Assembly (NCBI RefSeq): GCF_049366555.1
Contig: NZ_JBMMGT010000033.1
Coordinates: 1 to 20,806 of the forward strand
Source of the DNA: Avibacterium volantium_A
GTDB lineage: Bacteria > Pseudomonadota > Gammaproteobacteria > Enterobacterales > Pasteurellaceae
Length of the DNA stretch: 20,806 bases
Reading direction: 5' to 3'
The notes beneath the pieces were generated by a model. That model worked only from the letters and a program-made list of their open reading frames with translations. It was not told where the DNA came from and ran no database searches. Made by a program: the position numbers and the translations under genes. Positions 1 through 5,561 of the stretch are shown piece after piece. Numbering within the stretch: the stretch's first letter is position 1; each line of letters starts with the position of its first letter.

Positions 1-9
1 TGGGGCAGA

Positions 10-240
10 TCATGCCATTAATGAACCCGTTTGGTTCAACAATCGTTGTCCCGCATCCGTTAGCACCACACGCCGAGTGTTTCGCCAAAACAGTGGCATA
101 TCCATTTTTTGTTCCAGCAATTTCAATGCCTGACTAGCAGAAGGTGTGGTCATTCCCAATGTGCGAGTCGCTTCGCTGATGCTGCCAGCACGGGCAATGG
201 CGTGGAAAATACGCAGTTGTTGGTAGGTTGAGCTATCCAT
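10..240 (-). pseudogene. LysR-family transcriptional regulator, truncated after the HTH
   Basis: The 76-residue product is the N-terminal winged helix-turn-helix of a LysR-type regulator: an initial helix (residues 5-20), the ISEATRTLGMTTPSASQALK recognition helices (about 21-40), and the wing ending in VVLTDAGQRLL (about 57-68). LysR proteins are normally near 300 residues with a long effector-binding domain. Here a TGA at positions 10-12 ends the frame right after the DNA-binding domain, so the copy is either nonsense/frameshift damaged or a relic; the rest would lie left of the window. It is divergent from the flavodoxin-fold oxidoreductase at 348, the usual LysR arrangement, so an intact version would be expected to control that gene. 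Family assignment is firm; the broken state is seen directly, but its cause cannot be judged from here. Confidence 0.7.
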
Positions 241-270
241 TGTTAGTTTTTACCTAATTCTGTTTTAGTT

Positions 271-309
271 ATTGTTAGTCTAGTTTAATCAATGGCGCAA
301 GTCTATACT
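271..309 (+). promoter_or_regulatory. LysR/oxidoreductase divergent regulatory region with candidate -10
   Basis: The 107-bp gap between the divergent LysR and oxidoreductase genes holds an imperfect palindrome at 271-293 (ATTGTTA...AATCAAT around CTAG), a plausible LysR operator. A good -10 TATACT follows at 304-309 with no good -35 (TAGTTT), as is common for activator-dependent LysR targets. This is inferred from pattern and position only. Confidence 0.35.
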
Positions 310-347
310 ACGCATCAAATTCATTCAGAACGCAATAAGGAACAAAA

Positions 348-905
348 ATGAACTCAGTATTAATTATTTCAGGACACCCCGATTTAGAGCATTCTGTGGC
401 GAATCGTGAAATTCTCGCTCAACTGGAAAAAGCCTTGCCACAGGCAGAAATCGTGCATTTGGACTTGGTTTATCCAAATTACCAAATTGATGTGGCGGCG
501 GAGCAAAACCGCTTGCTCAATGCGGACACAATCGTGTTGCAGTTCCCTTTTTATTGGTATAGCTATCCTGCACTGTTGAAAAAATGGGTGGACGATGTGT
601 TTGTGTATGGCTTTGCGCATGGCAGCACGGGCGGCAAATTGGCGGGCAAAAAATTGCTTATCTCTTTTACCACGGGCGCAGCGGCGGAGCAATATCAGCC
701 TGACGGTGCAATGCATCACACAGTAGAACAATTTTTACCCGCATTTCAACAGCTTGCAAACCTTTGCCAAATGCAGTGGCTACCGCCTGTGTATTCAAAC
801 GGAATGATGACAATCCCGAATGTCAGCACAGCGGAACAGCTTGCAGCAGTGCGTGAGAAAGCCCTTGATCATGCAACACGCTTAGTTAAAACCATTCAAG
901 ATTAA
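348..905 (+). CDS. NAD(P)H-dependent flavodoxin-fold oxidoreductase (KefF/YwrO/MdaB-like)
   Basis: This 185-residue protein is a complete Flavodoxin_2 family NAD(P)H:quinone-type oxidoreductase. The N-terminus VLIISGHPDLEHSVAN (4-19) is the FMN phosphate-binding loop. The segment at 65-80 (QFPFYWYSYPALLKKW followed by VDDVF) is the hallmark of the KefF/MdaB group, and FTTGAAAEQY near 107-116 contributes the second flavin loop. Such enzymes carry out two-electron reduction of quinones or electrophiles in the cytoplasm with FMN or FAD. The start is supported by AAGGA at 337-341. It is divergent from a truncated LysR gene and followed after 12 bp by a YciI-like gene, probably as one operon. The substrate cannot be told from sequence; KefF function is unlikely because no KefC-type potassium channel is adjacent. 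Confidence 0.85.
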   Translation: MNSVLIISGHPDLEHSVANREILAQLEKALPQAEIVHLDLVYPNYQIDVAAEQNRLLNADTIVLQFPFYWYSYPALLKKWVDDVFVYGFAHGSTGGKLAGKKLLISFTTGAAAEQYQPDGAMHHTVEQFLPAFQQLANLCQMQWLPPVYSNGMMTIPNVSTAEQLAAVREKALDHATRLVKTIQD

Positions 906-908
906 GGA

Positions 909-917
909 AAGTGCGGT
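909..917 (+). other. Hin-type uptake signal sequence, last one before an 7.3-kb gap
   Basis: Exact AAGTGCGGT directly abutting the ATG of the next gene, so it occupies the place of the ribosome binding site. The next Hin-type copy is at 8215. Confidence 0.9.
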
Positions 918-1205
918 ATGTTTTTAGTACAAATTTCATTAGATCCTACAAATAACGCCGTGAATGCCTTGTTAGAAGAGCATCGTGCTTGGCTGAAAAA
1001 GTATGCCGAAGCGGGCGTATTCCTGCTATTTGGCCCATATGCAGATCACAAAGGCGGTTTGATTATTGCCCAAGCGGAAAATGAAGCCGCCTTGCAAGTG
1101 ATTTTGGCGGAAGACGTGTATTTCCATAAACAGTTAGCAGATTATCAGGTTCGCGAATTTGCCGCCAAATTTATCGCAAATGATTTAATGGAAATGGCAA
1201 ATTAA
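918..1205 (+). CDS. YciI-like (YCII domain) protein
   Basis: The 95-residue product matches the small dimeric YCII family (ferredoxin-like fold). The conserved histidine of the family sits in EEHRAWLKKYAEAG (H22) and the acidic residue in GPYADHKGG (D43), followed by the strand LIIAQAENE and the EDVYF element (65-69), which corresponds to the family's usual DPF motif. The His/Asp pair suggests catalytic activity, but the biochemical function of most members is unknown. The gene follows the oxidoreductase by 12 bp, so co-transcription is likely. An AAGTGCGGT uptake signal touches the start codon, and the upstream AAGGAAAG run (904-911) can serve as Shine-Dalgarno. A Neisseria-type uptake-sequence hairpin lies 21 bp past the stop codon. 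Confidence 0.8.
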   Translation: MFLVQISLDPTNNAVNALLEEHRAWLKKYAEAGVFLLFGPYADHKGGLIIAQAENEAALQVILAEDVYFHKQLADYQVREFAAKFIANDLMEMAN

Positions 1206-1226
1206 GCGAAATCACGGAAAACAAGG

Positions 1227-1266
1227 TTTTCAGACGGCATTATAAAATGCTTATGCCGTCTGAAAA
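1227..1266 (+). terminator. Inverted pair of Neisseria AT-DUS, hairpin/terminator
   Basis: Perfect 14-bp inverted repeat TTTTCAGACGGCAT (1227-1240) / ATGCCGTCTGAAAA (1253-1266) with a 12-nt loop. Each arm holds an exact 12-mer Neisseria DNA uptake sequence ATGCCGTCTGAA (1229-1240 minus, 1253-1264 plus). Such pairs commonly serve as terminators in Neisseria. Here the downstream U-tract is poor (AATAAAAG), so termination strength is uncertain. Confidence 0.85.
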
Positions 1267-1289
1267 TAAAAGAAATAAAAATCTCATAA

Positions 1290-1320
1290 AATTTGACCAC
1301 ACTTAACATTTGGTCAAATT
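1290..1320 (+). promoter_or_regulatory. 10-bp inverted repeat, candidate operator/promoter of the SDR gene
   Basis: Perfect inverted repeat AATTTGACCA (1290-1299) / TGGTCAAATT (1311-1320), spacer 11 bp, half-site centres 21 bp apart, about two helical turns. The left arm contains TTGACC, usable as a -35. The ATG of the dehydrogenase follows 28 bp later with AGGAG at 1338-1342. The geometry suits a dimeric repressor; the regulator is not identifiable. Confidence 0.5.
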
Positions 1321-1348
1321 CTTTTCTCACGCAAAATAGGAGCAAAAA

Positions 1349-2098
1349 ATGCAAAATATTCAAGATAAAGTGGTTATTATCACAGGCGCATCATCAGGTA
1401 TTGGCGAAGCCACAGCCTATAAACTGGCAGCAGCAGGCGCAAAAATCGTCTTGGGCGCGCGCCGTGAAGACAAGCTCAAAGCCATTGCCGACAAAATCGC
1501 GCAAAACGGCGGTGAAGCCGCTTACCGCGTGACGGACGTAGTCAAAGCCGAAGACAATCAAGCCCTTGTACAGCTTGCCAAAGACCGTTTCGGCAAAGTC
1601 GATGCCATCTTCCTCAACGCAGGCCTCATGCCCAGCTCACCACTTTCCGCTTTGGAAACCGGCAATTGGAATGCCATGGTGGACGTGAACATCAAAGGCG
1701 TATTGAACGGCATTGCCGCCGTCTTGCCCACTTTTGAGGCACAAAAATCAGGGTATATTCTCAGCACCTCATCAGTGGCAGGGCTGAAAGTCTATGCAGG
1801 CGCGGCGGTATATTGCGGCACCAAATGGGCAGTAAAAGCCATCATGGAAGCCTTGCGCATGGAATCCGCCCAAGCGGGCACCCATATCCGCACCACCACC
1901 CTCTATCCTGCCGCCGTGCAGTCAGAATTGGTCGCAGGCATCACCAACGAACAAGTTTCCAAAGGCTACCGTGAACTGTACGACACGTACGAAATCCCTG
2001 CCGACCGTGTCGCCAACGCCGTACTGTTTGCCTTAAGCCAGCCAGAAGACACCGACATCAGTGAAATTACCATTGGCCCAACCACCCAGCCTTGGTAA
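1349..2098 (+). CDS. Short-chain dehydrogenase/reductase (SDR), NADP-type
   Basis: This 249-residue classical SDR has a Rossmann fold with the cofactor motif TGASSGIG (12-19), basic residues R38-R39 after the second strand (NADP preference), the NAG motif (90-92), and a full catalytic tetrad N114, S142 (or S141), Y155 and K159 in the YCGTK context. Length and motif spacing are standard. The substrate is unknown; it resembles YdfG-like serine/3-hydroxy-acid dehydrogenases and many uncharacterised oxidoreductases. AGGAG at 1338-1342 supports the start. Base composition is visibly richer in G+C (runs such as GCCGCC and CGCACCACCACC) than the VOC and nuclease genes downstream. An exact Neisseria uptake-sequence pair lies just upstream, consistent with a Neisseriaceae origin. 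A rho-independent terminator at 2119-2151 closes the unit. Confidence 0.88.
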   Translation: MQNIQDKVVIITGASSGIGEATAYKLAAAGAKIVLGARREDKLKAIADKIAQNGGEAAYRVTDVVKAEDNQALVQLAKDRFGKVDAIFLNAGLMPSSPLSALETGNWNAMVDVNIKGVLNGIAAVLPTFEAQKSGYILSTSSVAGLKVYAGAAVYCGTKWAVKAIMEALRMESAQAGTHIRTTTLYPAAVQSELVAGITNEQVSKGYRELYDTYEIPADRVANAVLFALSQPEDTDISEITIGPTTQPW

Positions 2099-2110
2099 TT
2101 AAATCAATAG

Positions 2111-2157
2111 TATGAAAGACGGCGGAAAGCATGCGTTTTTTGCCGTTTTTTGAAAGG
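2111..2157 (+). repeat. Copy 1 of a 47-bp terminator/leader direct repeat
   Basis: Matches 2707-2753 at 41 of 47 positions without gaps. It contains a rho-independent terminator and ends in an AAAGG ribosome-binding sequence. Confidence 0.85.
2119..2151 (+). terminator. Rho-independent terminator after the SDR gene
   Basis: ACGGC...GCCGT outer stem (2119-2123/2142-2146) with GAAA/TTTT inner pairing, followed by a T run to 2151. Confidence 0.75.
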
Positions 2158-2162
2158 GAGTT

Positions 2163-2267
2163 ATGATATGGGAAACAAAAAACTTTACCGCCATCAACCA
2201 AGCCGATGACTTAAAAATCGTGCAAAATTGTGGTGGAAGACTTAGATCTGGACGTTGTACTTTTTGA
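2163..2267 (+). pseudogene. N-terminal remnant of a DUF2255-like gene
   Basis: A 34-codon frame opens right after AAAGGGAG (2153-2160) with MIWETKNFTAINQADDLKIV. This resembles the start of DUF2255-type proteins often found beside SDR genes, which usually continue with a PF..DGKTYGTPTW segment. Here the similarity stops after about 20 residues and the frame ends at TGA 2265-2267. The remainder appears replaced by the promoter region of the VOC gene. The DUF2255 assignment is from memory of the family's N-terminus and is tentative; a meaningless short frame cannot be excluded. Confidence 0.4.
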
Positions 2268-2297
2268 TATAATATTTATAGTATTTGAATTTGGAGG
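2265..2297 (+). promoter_or_regulatory. Extended -10 promoter and RBS of the VOC gene
   Basis: TGATATAATA at 2265-2274 gives a consensus -10 TATAAT (2268-2273) with a TGn extension. No good -35 is present. GGAGG at 2293-2297 lies six bases before the ATG at 2304. Confidence 0.5.
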
Positions 2298-2303
2298 TGT
2301 ATT

Positions 2304-2690
2304 ATGTTTAAACCAAATAGCATTATTTTATATGTTGATAATGTCGACATTAGCACGGAATTTTATAAAAGTATCTTGGGTGAAGGGCCTATAGAGGCTT
2401 ATCCTGGATTTTCTGTTTTTTCATTGAAGGATGGTTTTATTTTAGGGCTTCAAACAAAACACGATATTGAACCTAAACCACAGTTATCATTTGGTGGTTT
2501 TGAGTTATGTCTGAGTGATATATCCAAAGATGAAGTCAATAATATCTATCGTGATTTCCAAGCTAGAAATATACCAATGGCATTACCGCCAACAGAGCTT
2601 GAGTTTGGTTATACGTTTGTAGCATTAGATCCTGATGGTCATCGTATCCGCTTATGTGCGACGGATACTAGTGGAATTGAGAAGTTATAA
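2304..2690 (+). CDS. VOC-superfamily (glyoxalase/bleomycin-resistance-like) protein
   Basis: The 128-residue single-domain protein has the paired beta-alpha-beta-beta-beta modules of the vicinal oxygen chelate fold: IILYVDNVDISTEFYKSILG (7-26) opens the first, GFELCLSD (65-72) the second, and the typical C-terminal motif LDPDGHRIRL is at 108-117. Members are metal-dependent lyases or dioxygenases, or metal-free binding proteins giving antibiotic or electrophile resistance; which applies here cannot be decided. A strong GGAGG and an extended -10 precede it. It is markedly AT-rich compared with the SDR gene upstream and the monooxygenase gene downstream, and it is bracketed by two copies of a 47-bp repeat, suggesting a separate insertion. 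Confidence 0.8.
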   Translation: MFKPNSIILYVDNVDISTEFYKSILGEGPIEAYPGFSVFSLKDGFILGLQTKHDIEPKPQLSFGGFELCLSDISKDEVNNIYRDFQARNIPMALPPTELEFGYTFVALDPDGHRIRLCATDTSGIEKL

Positions 2691-2706
2691 ACTGATCGTT
2701 AATATT

Positions 2707-2753
2707 TATGAAAGACGGCAGAAAGCGTAGGTTTTTCGCCGTTTTTTTAAAGG
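2707..2753 (+). repeat. Copy 2 of the 47-bp terminator/leader direct repeat
   Basis: Second copy of the sequence at 2111-2157 (6 substitutions in 47). It again ends in an AAAGG ribosome binding site, here for the gene starting at 2761. Confidence 0.85.
2715..2748 (+). terminator. Rho-independent terminator after the VOC gene
   Basis: ACGGC (2715-2719) / GCCGT (2738-2742) stem with GAAA/TTTT inner pairing and a seven-base T tract. Confidence 0.75.
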
Positions 2754-2760
2754 ATAAACC

Positions 2761-3447
2761 ATGAAAAAAATCATGACCGCATTTGCCCTTTCAGCCAGTC
2801 TCAGCGTTCAGGCAGCCCCCATCATGAACTTCTTTGAACTTGGCATTGCCGAAGGCCAAAACACCGCCTATCACCAAGTGGCACAGCACAATATCCAAAC
2901 CTCAATTAAAAACGAAAAAGGCACGTTGGCGATGATTGCTTTGCAATCCCAAAATAATTCGCAACTGGGCTATATGCTGGAGTTATACGTCGATGAAGGT
3001 GCCTACCAAATCCATAAAAACTCACCGCAATACCAGTATTTTTTGCAAGCATCGCCGAAAATTCTCACCGACCATAAAAAATTCACCCCATTAACCCCGC
3101 AATTTTGGGCAGAAAAAACCTTTACGCCCAGCGAAACCATGCAAAGCAATTTGGTGAAAGTCCACGTCAAACCTGAGTATCAAAACGAGTTTGCCCAAAT
3201 CGTGAAAAACGAAATGCAAATCGCGATGGACAAAGAAAACGGCGTTTGGCTGATGGCGGCAGGCACGGAGAAAAATGCCCCGAATCATTGGCTATTTTTT
3301 GAAATCTATGCCGATGCCAAGGCCTATGAACAACACCGCCAAACTCCGCATTTTCAGGAATATTTGACCAAAACCGCACAGATGGTAGAAGAAAAAGAAA
3401 TGCTGAAGGTTAAGGCAGAAGTGGTGGGGAATCAGGGGGGAGAATGA
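2761..3447 (+). CDS. Exported tandem-ABM-domain protein, putative quinol monooxygenase
   Basis: This 228-residue protein starts with a signal peptide: MKK, a hydrophobic core, and a VQA-AP cleavage site after residue 18, so it is probably periplasmic. The mature part is two antibiotic-biosynthesis-monooxygenase (ABM, YgiN-like) ferredoxin-fold domains at about 21-110 and 130-215. The internal duplication shows in the paired segments ELYVDEGAYQIHKNSPQYQYFL and EIYADAKAYEQHRQTPHFQEYL. Cytoplasmic YgiN in E. coli oxidises quinols and is encoded next to mdaB; here a damaged mdaB lies about 3.5 kb downstream. ABM enzymes need no cofactor, so a periplasmic quinol or reactive-species role is possible but inferred. 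AAAGGA at 2749-2754 supports the start. The stop codon TGA overlaps an ATG (3444) of a longer frame that I do not accept as the next gene's start. Confidence 0.75.
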   Translation: MKKIMTAFALSASLSVQAAPIMNFFELGIAEGQNTAYHQVAQHNIQTSIKNEKGTLAMIALQSQNNSQLGYMLELYVDEGAYQIHKNSPQYQYFLQASPKILTDHKKFTPLTPQFWAEKTFTPSETMQSNLVKVHVKPEYQNEFAQIVKNEMQIAMDKENGVWLMAAGTEKNAPNHWLFFEIYADAKAYEQHRQTPHFQEYLTKTAQMVEEKEMLKVKAEVVGNQGGE

Positions 3448-3449
3448 AT

Positions 3450-3461
3450 AGGCTGCCTGAA
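3450..3461 (+). other. Simonsiella-type DNA uptake sequence (AG-simDUS)
   Basis: AGGCTGCCTGAA, an exact match to the dialect I recall for Simonsiella, lies three bases after the stop codon of the ABM gene. It is a foreign uptake signal in a Pasteurellaceae chromosome. Confidence 0.7.
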
Positions 3462-3559
3462 AGGTTTTATCCCCTTAATCTTGCCGTCTATCCTACTTAT
3501 CTAGCTTATTTTAAATTAGATAGTAAGCTGATTTTCTGGAAGAAATTCAAAAAGCACTA

Positions 3560-3599
3560 TATAATTTGTCCTAGGATTGGCATTCTAATTAATAAAGGA
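3560..3599 (+). promoter_or_regulatory. Promoter and RBS of the OLD-like gene
   Basis: Consensus -10 TATAAT at 3560-3565 (weak -35) and AAAGGA at 3594-3599, six bases before ATG 3606. Together they show that the real start is 3606, not the upstream in-frame ATG at 3444. Confidence 0.6.
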
Positions 3600-3605
3600 A
3601 AAATT

Positions 3606-5423
3606 ATGGAGTTTCCACTATCTATTACAGCTCATATTAATAGTCATGATGGTGATTTTAAACGAGACATTCAATTAAGATCTCCGCTGACCTTTATTAT
3701 TGGTCCAAATGGTTCAGGGAAAACGCATCTGTTAAAGGGATTTAAAAATAGCTTTTCAGGTTATACAGATAAGAAAGTTCGCTTTATTTCTGCTGGTCGT
3801 TTAGGAACATTAGAGCAATATCGTTCTCGTCATGACCCGTATCATTATGGCAGCGATCATATTGACCAAGCCAAATATGGAGGGAAACAATACACTGAAC
3901 GTCGCCATGATATAGAAACTATTGAAGGAGATTTGCACACATTATCTGCTCGCCCAGATATTCTTATTAAGGTTAGAGAACGCTTACAAAAACTATTCAA
4001 AAGAAATATAAGTATTGAATGGGATTCTGGTGAGTTAAAAGTTTATTTTTCTAAAATGGGATCTGATAATAGCCCTTATTCATCGGGACGTGAAGCATCG
4101 GGGTTATTGCATTTAGTTAGCCTTTTAACAGCACTATATGATGATGAAGTTGGCGTTTTACTCATTGATGAGCCTGAAGTTTCTCTGCATCCTCAGTTAC
4201 AAGCCTTCTTGCTGAAAGAGATTTCTCGTGTAGCAGGCATTCCTACTGATGATAGTTATCAGAAAATCATTGTACTAGCAACACATTCAACGGAAATGAT
4301 CAAAATATCAAGAGCTGATGACTTGCTATCTTTCATCTTTTGTCATGATCTAAAAGAAAATCCTACTCAAATTAGCATTGATTCAGGGGAATTAAAAAAT
4401 GAAAAAATTAAAGGGGTAATTGCTCGGTTAGGACAAGAACATAAGCTGGCTCTATTTTCTAAAACTCCATTGCTAGTTGAAGGGCCATCTGATGTTATTA
4501 TTTGCAATACACTTTCCGATAAATTATATTTAAATCTTGAGGCTGCTGGATCCCAAATATTGCCAATTAATGGAAAAGAAGCTATGCCAGCAACGGTAAA
4601 ATTATTTAGAACAATGGGGAAAAAACCAATAGTTTTAGTTGATGCAGATGCTTTTGCTGATGGAATGAATTTAGTTAATGATTATTTTAATGATGCAGTG
4701 ATAAAAGCGCATGCAGATGAATTAGTGTGTGCTTCAGGTGGATCAGATATTTTGAAGATGGCTAAAGAAATTCATGATAAATTCTGTTCATTGGTAGAAA
4801 GTACTAATTCGAAAGATATTTCCTTAATAGCAGAGACTCCCCCTTATTTTCATTTAACAAAGGATAGTAACTTACAGAAAAGGCGTTCTGCATTATGTTC
4901 ATTATGTAATAGCAATAGAGATGACTTTACTAAAGAATGGATAAAAATAAAAGATAGAATTTCTGCTTTATTTAATATTTTTGAACAAGTTGGATTGTTT
5001 ATTTTGAAAAAAGGAACTGTTGAATCCTACTATTGTAGCAATAAGGAAATTACAGATAAAGTTGATGCTGCTGTTCGTGAAAGTGAAAATATTTTCACAT
5101 TGTCTAATGAGAAAATAGAAGATACATATAGTGATATTGTAAAATGCTTAAGGTTTGCAGCGGATAGCGAAAATATTGATGAATCAAGAGCGATAAGAGA
5201 TGCACTTCTATCATTTATTACTCCAATTCATGCTCGTTATGCAGAAGGAGCTAGTTTAGATATGATAACTAGTGAGTCATCAATTTTTACTTGCGAGATT
5301 AATGAAAAAGAAAAGTTGGAAGTTTCTATGATTAGTAAAGTACTAGAGGTACAAGGATTTCCTATAATTTTAGATAAAGATGATGATGTCCGAAAAGTTG
5401 TTAATAAAAGCTTAAATTTATGA
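3606..5423 (+). CDS. OLD-family AAA ATPase with TOPRIM nuclease domain, stand-alone
   Basis: From ATG 3606 the product has 605 residues. The ATPase half carries Walker A GPNGSGKT (33-40), an ABC-like signature SSGREASG (159-166), Walker B LLIDEPEVSLHP (185-196; D188, E189) and a switch histidine in ATHSTEM (H227). The C-terminal half is a TOPRIM domain: LLVEGPSD (289-296, E292), the LVDADAF acidic pair (D346, D348), and a late GTVESYY motif (470-476, E473) as in overcoming-lysogenization-defect (OLD) nucleases. These proteins nick or cleave DNA and many serve in phage defence. Class 2 members pair with a UvrD-like helicase (GajB), but none is adjacent, so this is a class 1-like solo gene. The frame is strikingly AT-rich beside its neighbours and preceded by a Simonsiella-type uptake sequence, so it looks horizontally acquired. 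Family call is strong; a defence role is inferred. Confidence 0.85.
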   Translation: MEFPLSITAHINSHDGDFKRDIQLRSPLTFIIGPNGSGKTHLLKGFKNSFSGYTDKKVRFISAGRLGTLEQYRSRHDPYHYGSDHIDQAKYGGKQYTERRHDIETIEGDLHTLSARPDILIKVRERLQKLFKRNISIEWDSGELKVYFSKMGSDNSPYSSGREASGLLHLVSLLTALYDDEVGVLLIDEPEVSLHPQLQAFLLKEISRVAGIPTDDSYQKIIVLATHSTEMIKISRADDLLSFIFCHDLKENPTQISIDSGELKNEKIKGVIARLGQEHKLALFSKTPLLVEGPSDVIICNTLSDKLYLNLEAAGSQILPINGKEAMPATVKLFRTMGKKPIVLVDADAFADGMNLVNDYFNDAVIKAHADELVCASGGSDILKMAKEIHDKFCSLVESTNSKDISLIAETPPYFHLTKDSNLQKRRSALCSLCNSNRDDFTKEWIKIKDRISALFNIFEQVGLFILKKGTVESYYCSNKEITDKVDAAVRESENIFTLSNEKIEDTYSDIVKCLRFAADSENIDESRAIRDALLSFITPIHARYAEGASLDMITSESSIFTCEINEKEKLEVSMISKVLEVQGFPIILDKDDDVRKVVNKSLNL

Positions 5424-5436
5424 AGCAATAATAAGT

Positions 5437-5457
5437 ATAGTATTTAATACTATTTTT
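5437..5457 (+). terminator. AT-rich hairpin after the OLD-like gene
   Basis: ATAGTATT T AATACTAT (5437-5453), an 8-bp palindrome followed by T5. It lies 14 bp past the stop; weak because the stem is nearly all A-T. Confidence 0.4.
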
Positions 5458-5504
5458 AAATAAGATCCTGAATATCTTTATTTTAACAAACACATTCCCT
5501 TATT

Positions 5505-5556
5505 TTGATTTAGTCCGAAAATTGACTATAATGACTTTTTAGTCAATTTTCGGACT
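5505..5556 (+). promoter_or_regulatory. marR promoter overlapped by a 17-bp perfect inverted repeat
   Basis: Left arm AGTCCGAAAATTGACTA (5512-5528) and its exact reverse complement at 5540-5556 flank 11 bp. The -10 TATAAT (5527-5532) is partly inside the left arm, with -35 TTGATT at 5505-5510 and a 16-bp spacer. A third half-site TGACT sits in the loop at 5532-5536. The ATG is at 5562 and no Shine-Dalgarno is visible. MarR proteins typically repress their own promoter through such palindromes. The arm plus the following T run could also act as a terminator for the upstream gene. Confidence 0.7.
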
Positions 5557-5561
5557 TTTTT

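Noticed and set aside
1293..1532. 79-codon plus-strand frame overlapping the SDR start
   Set aside because: Out-of-frame shadow of the SDR gene, which has complete family motifs.
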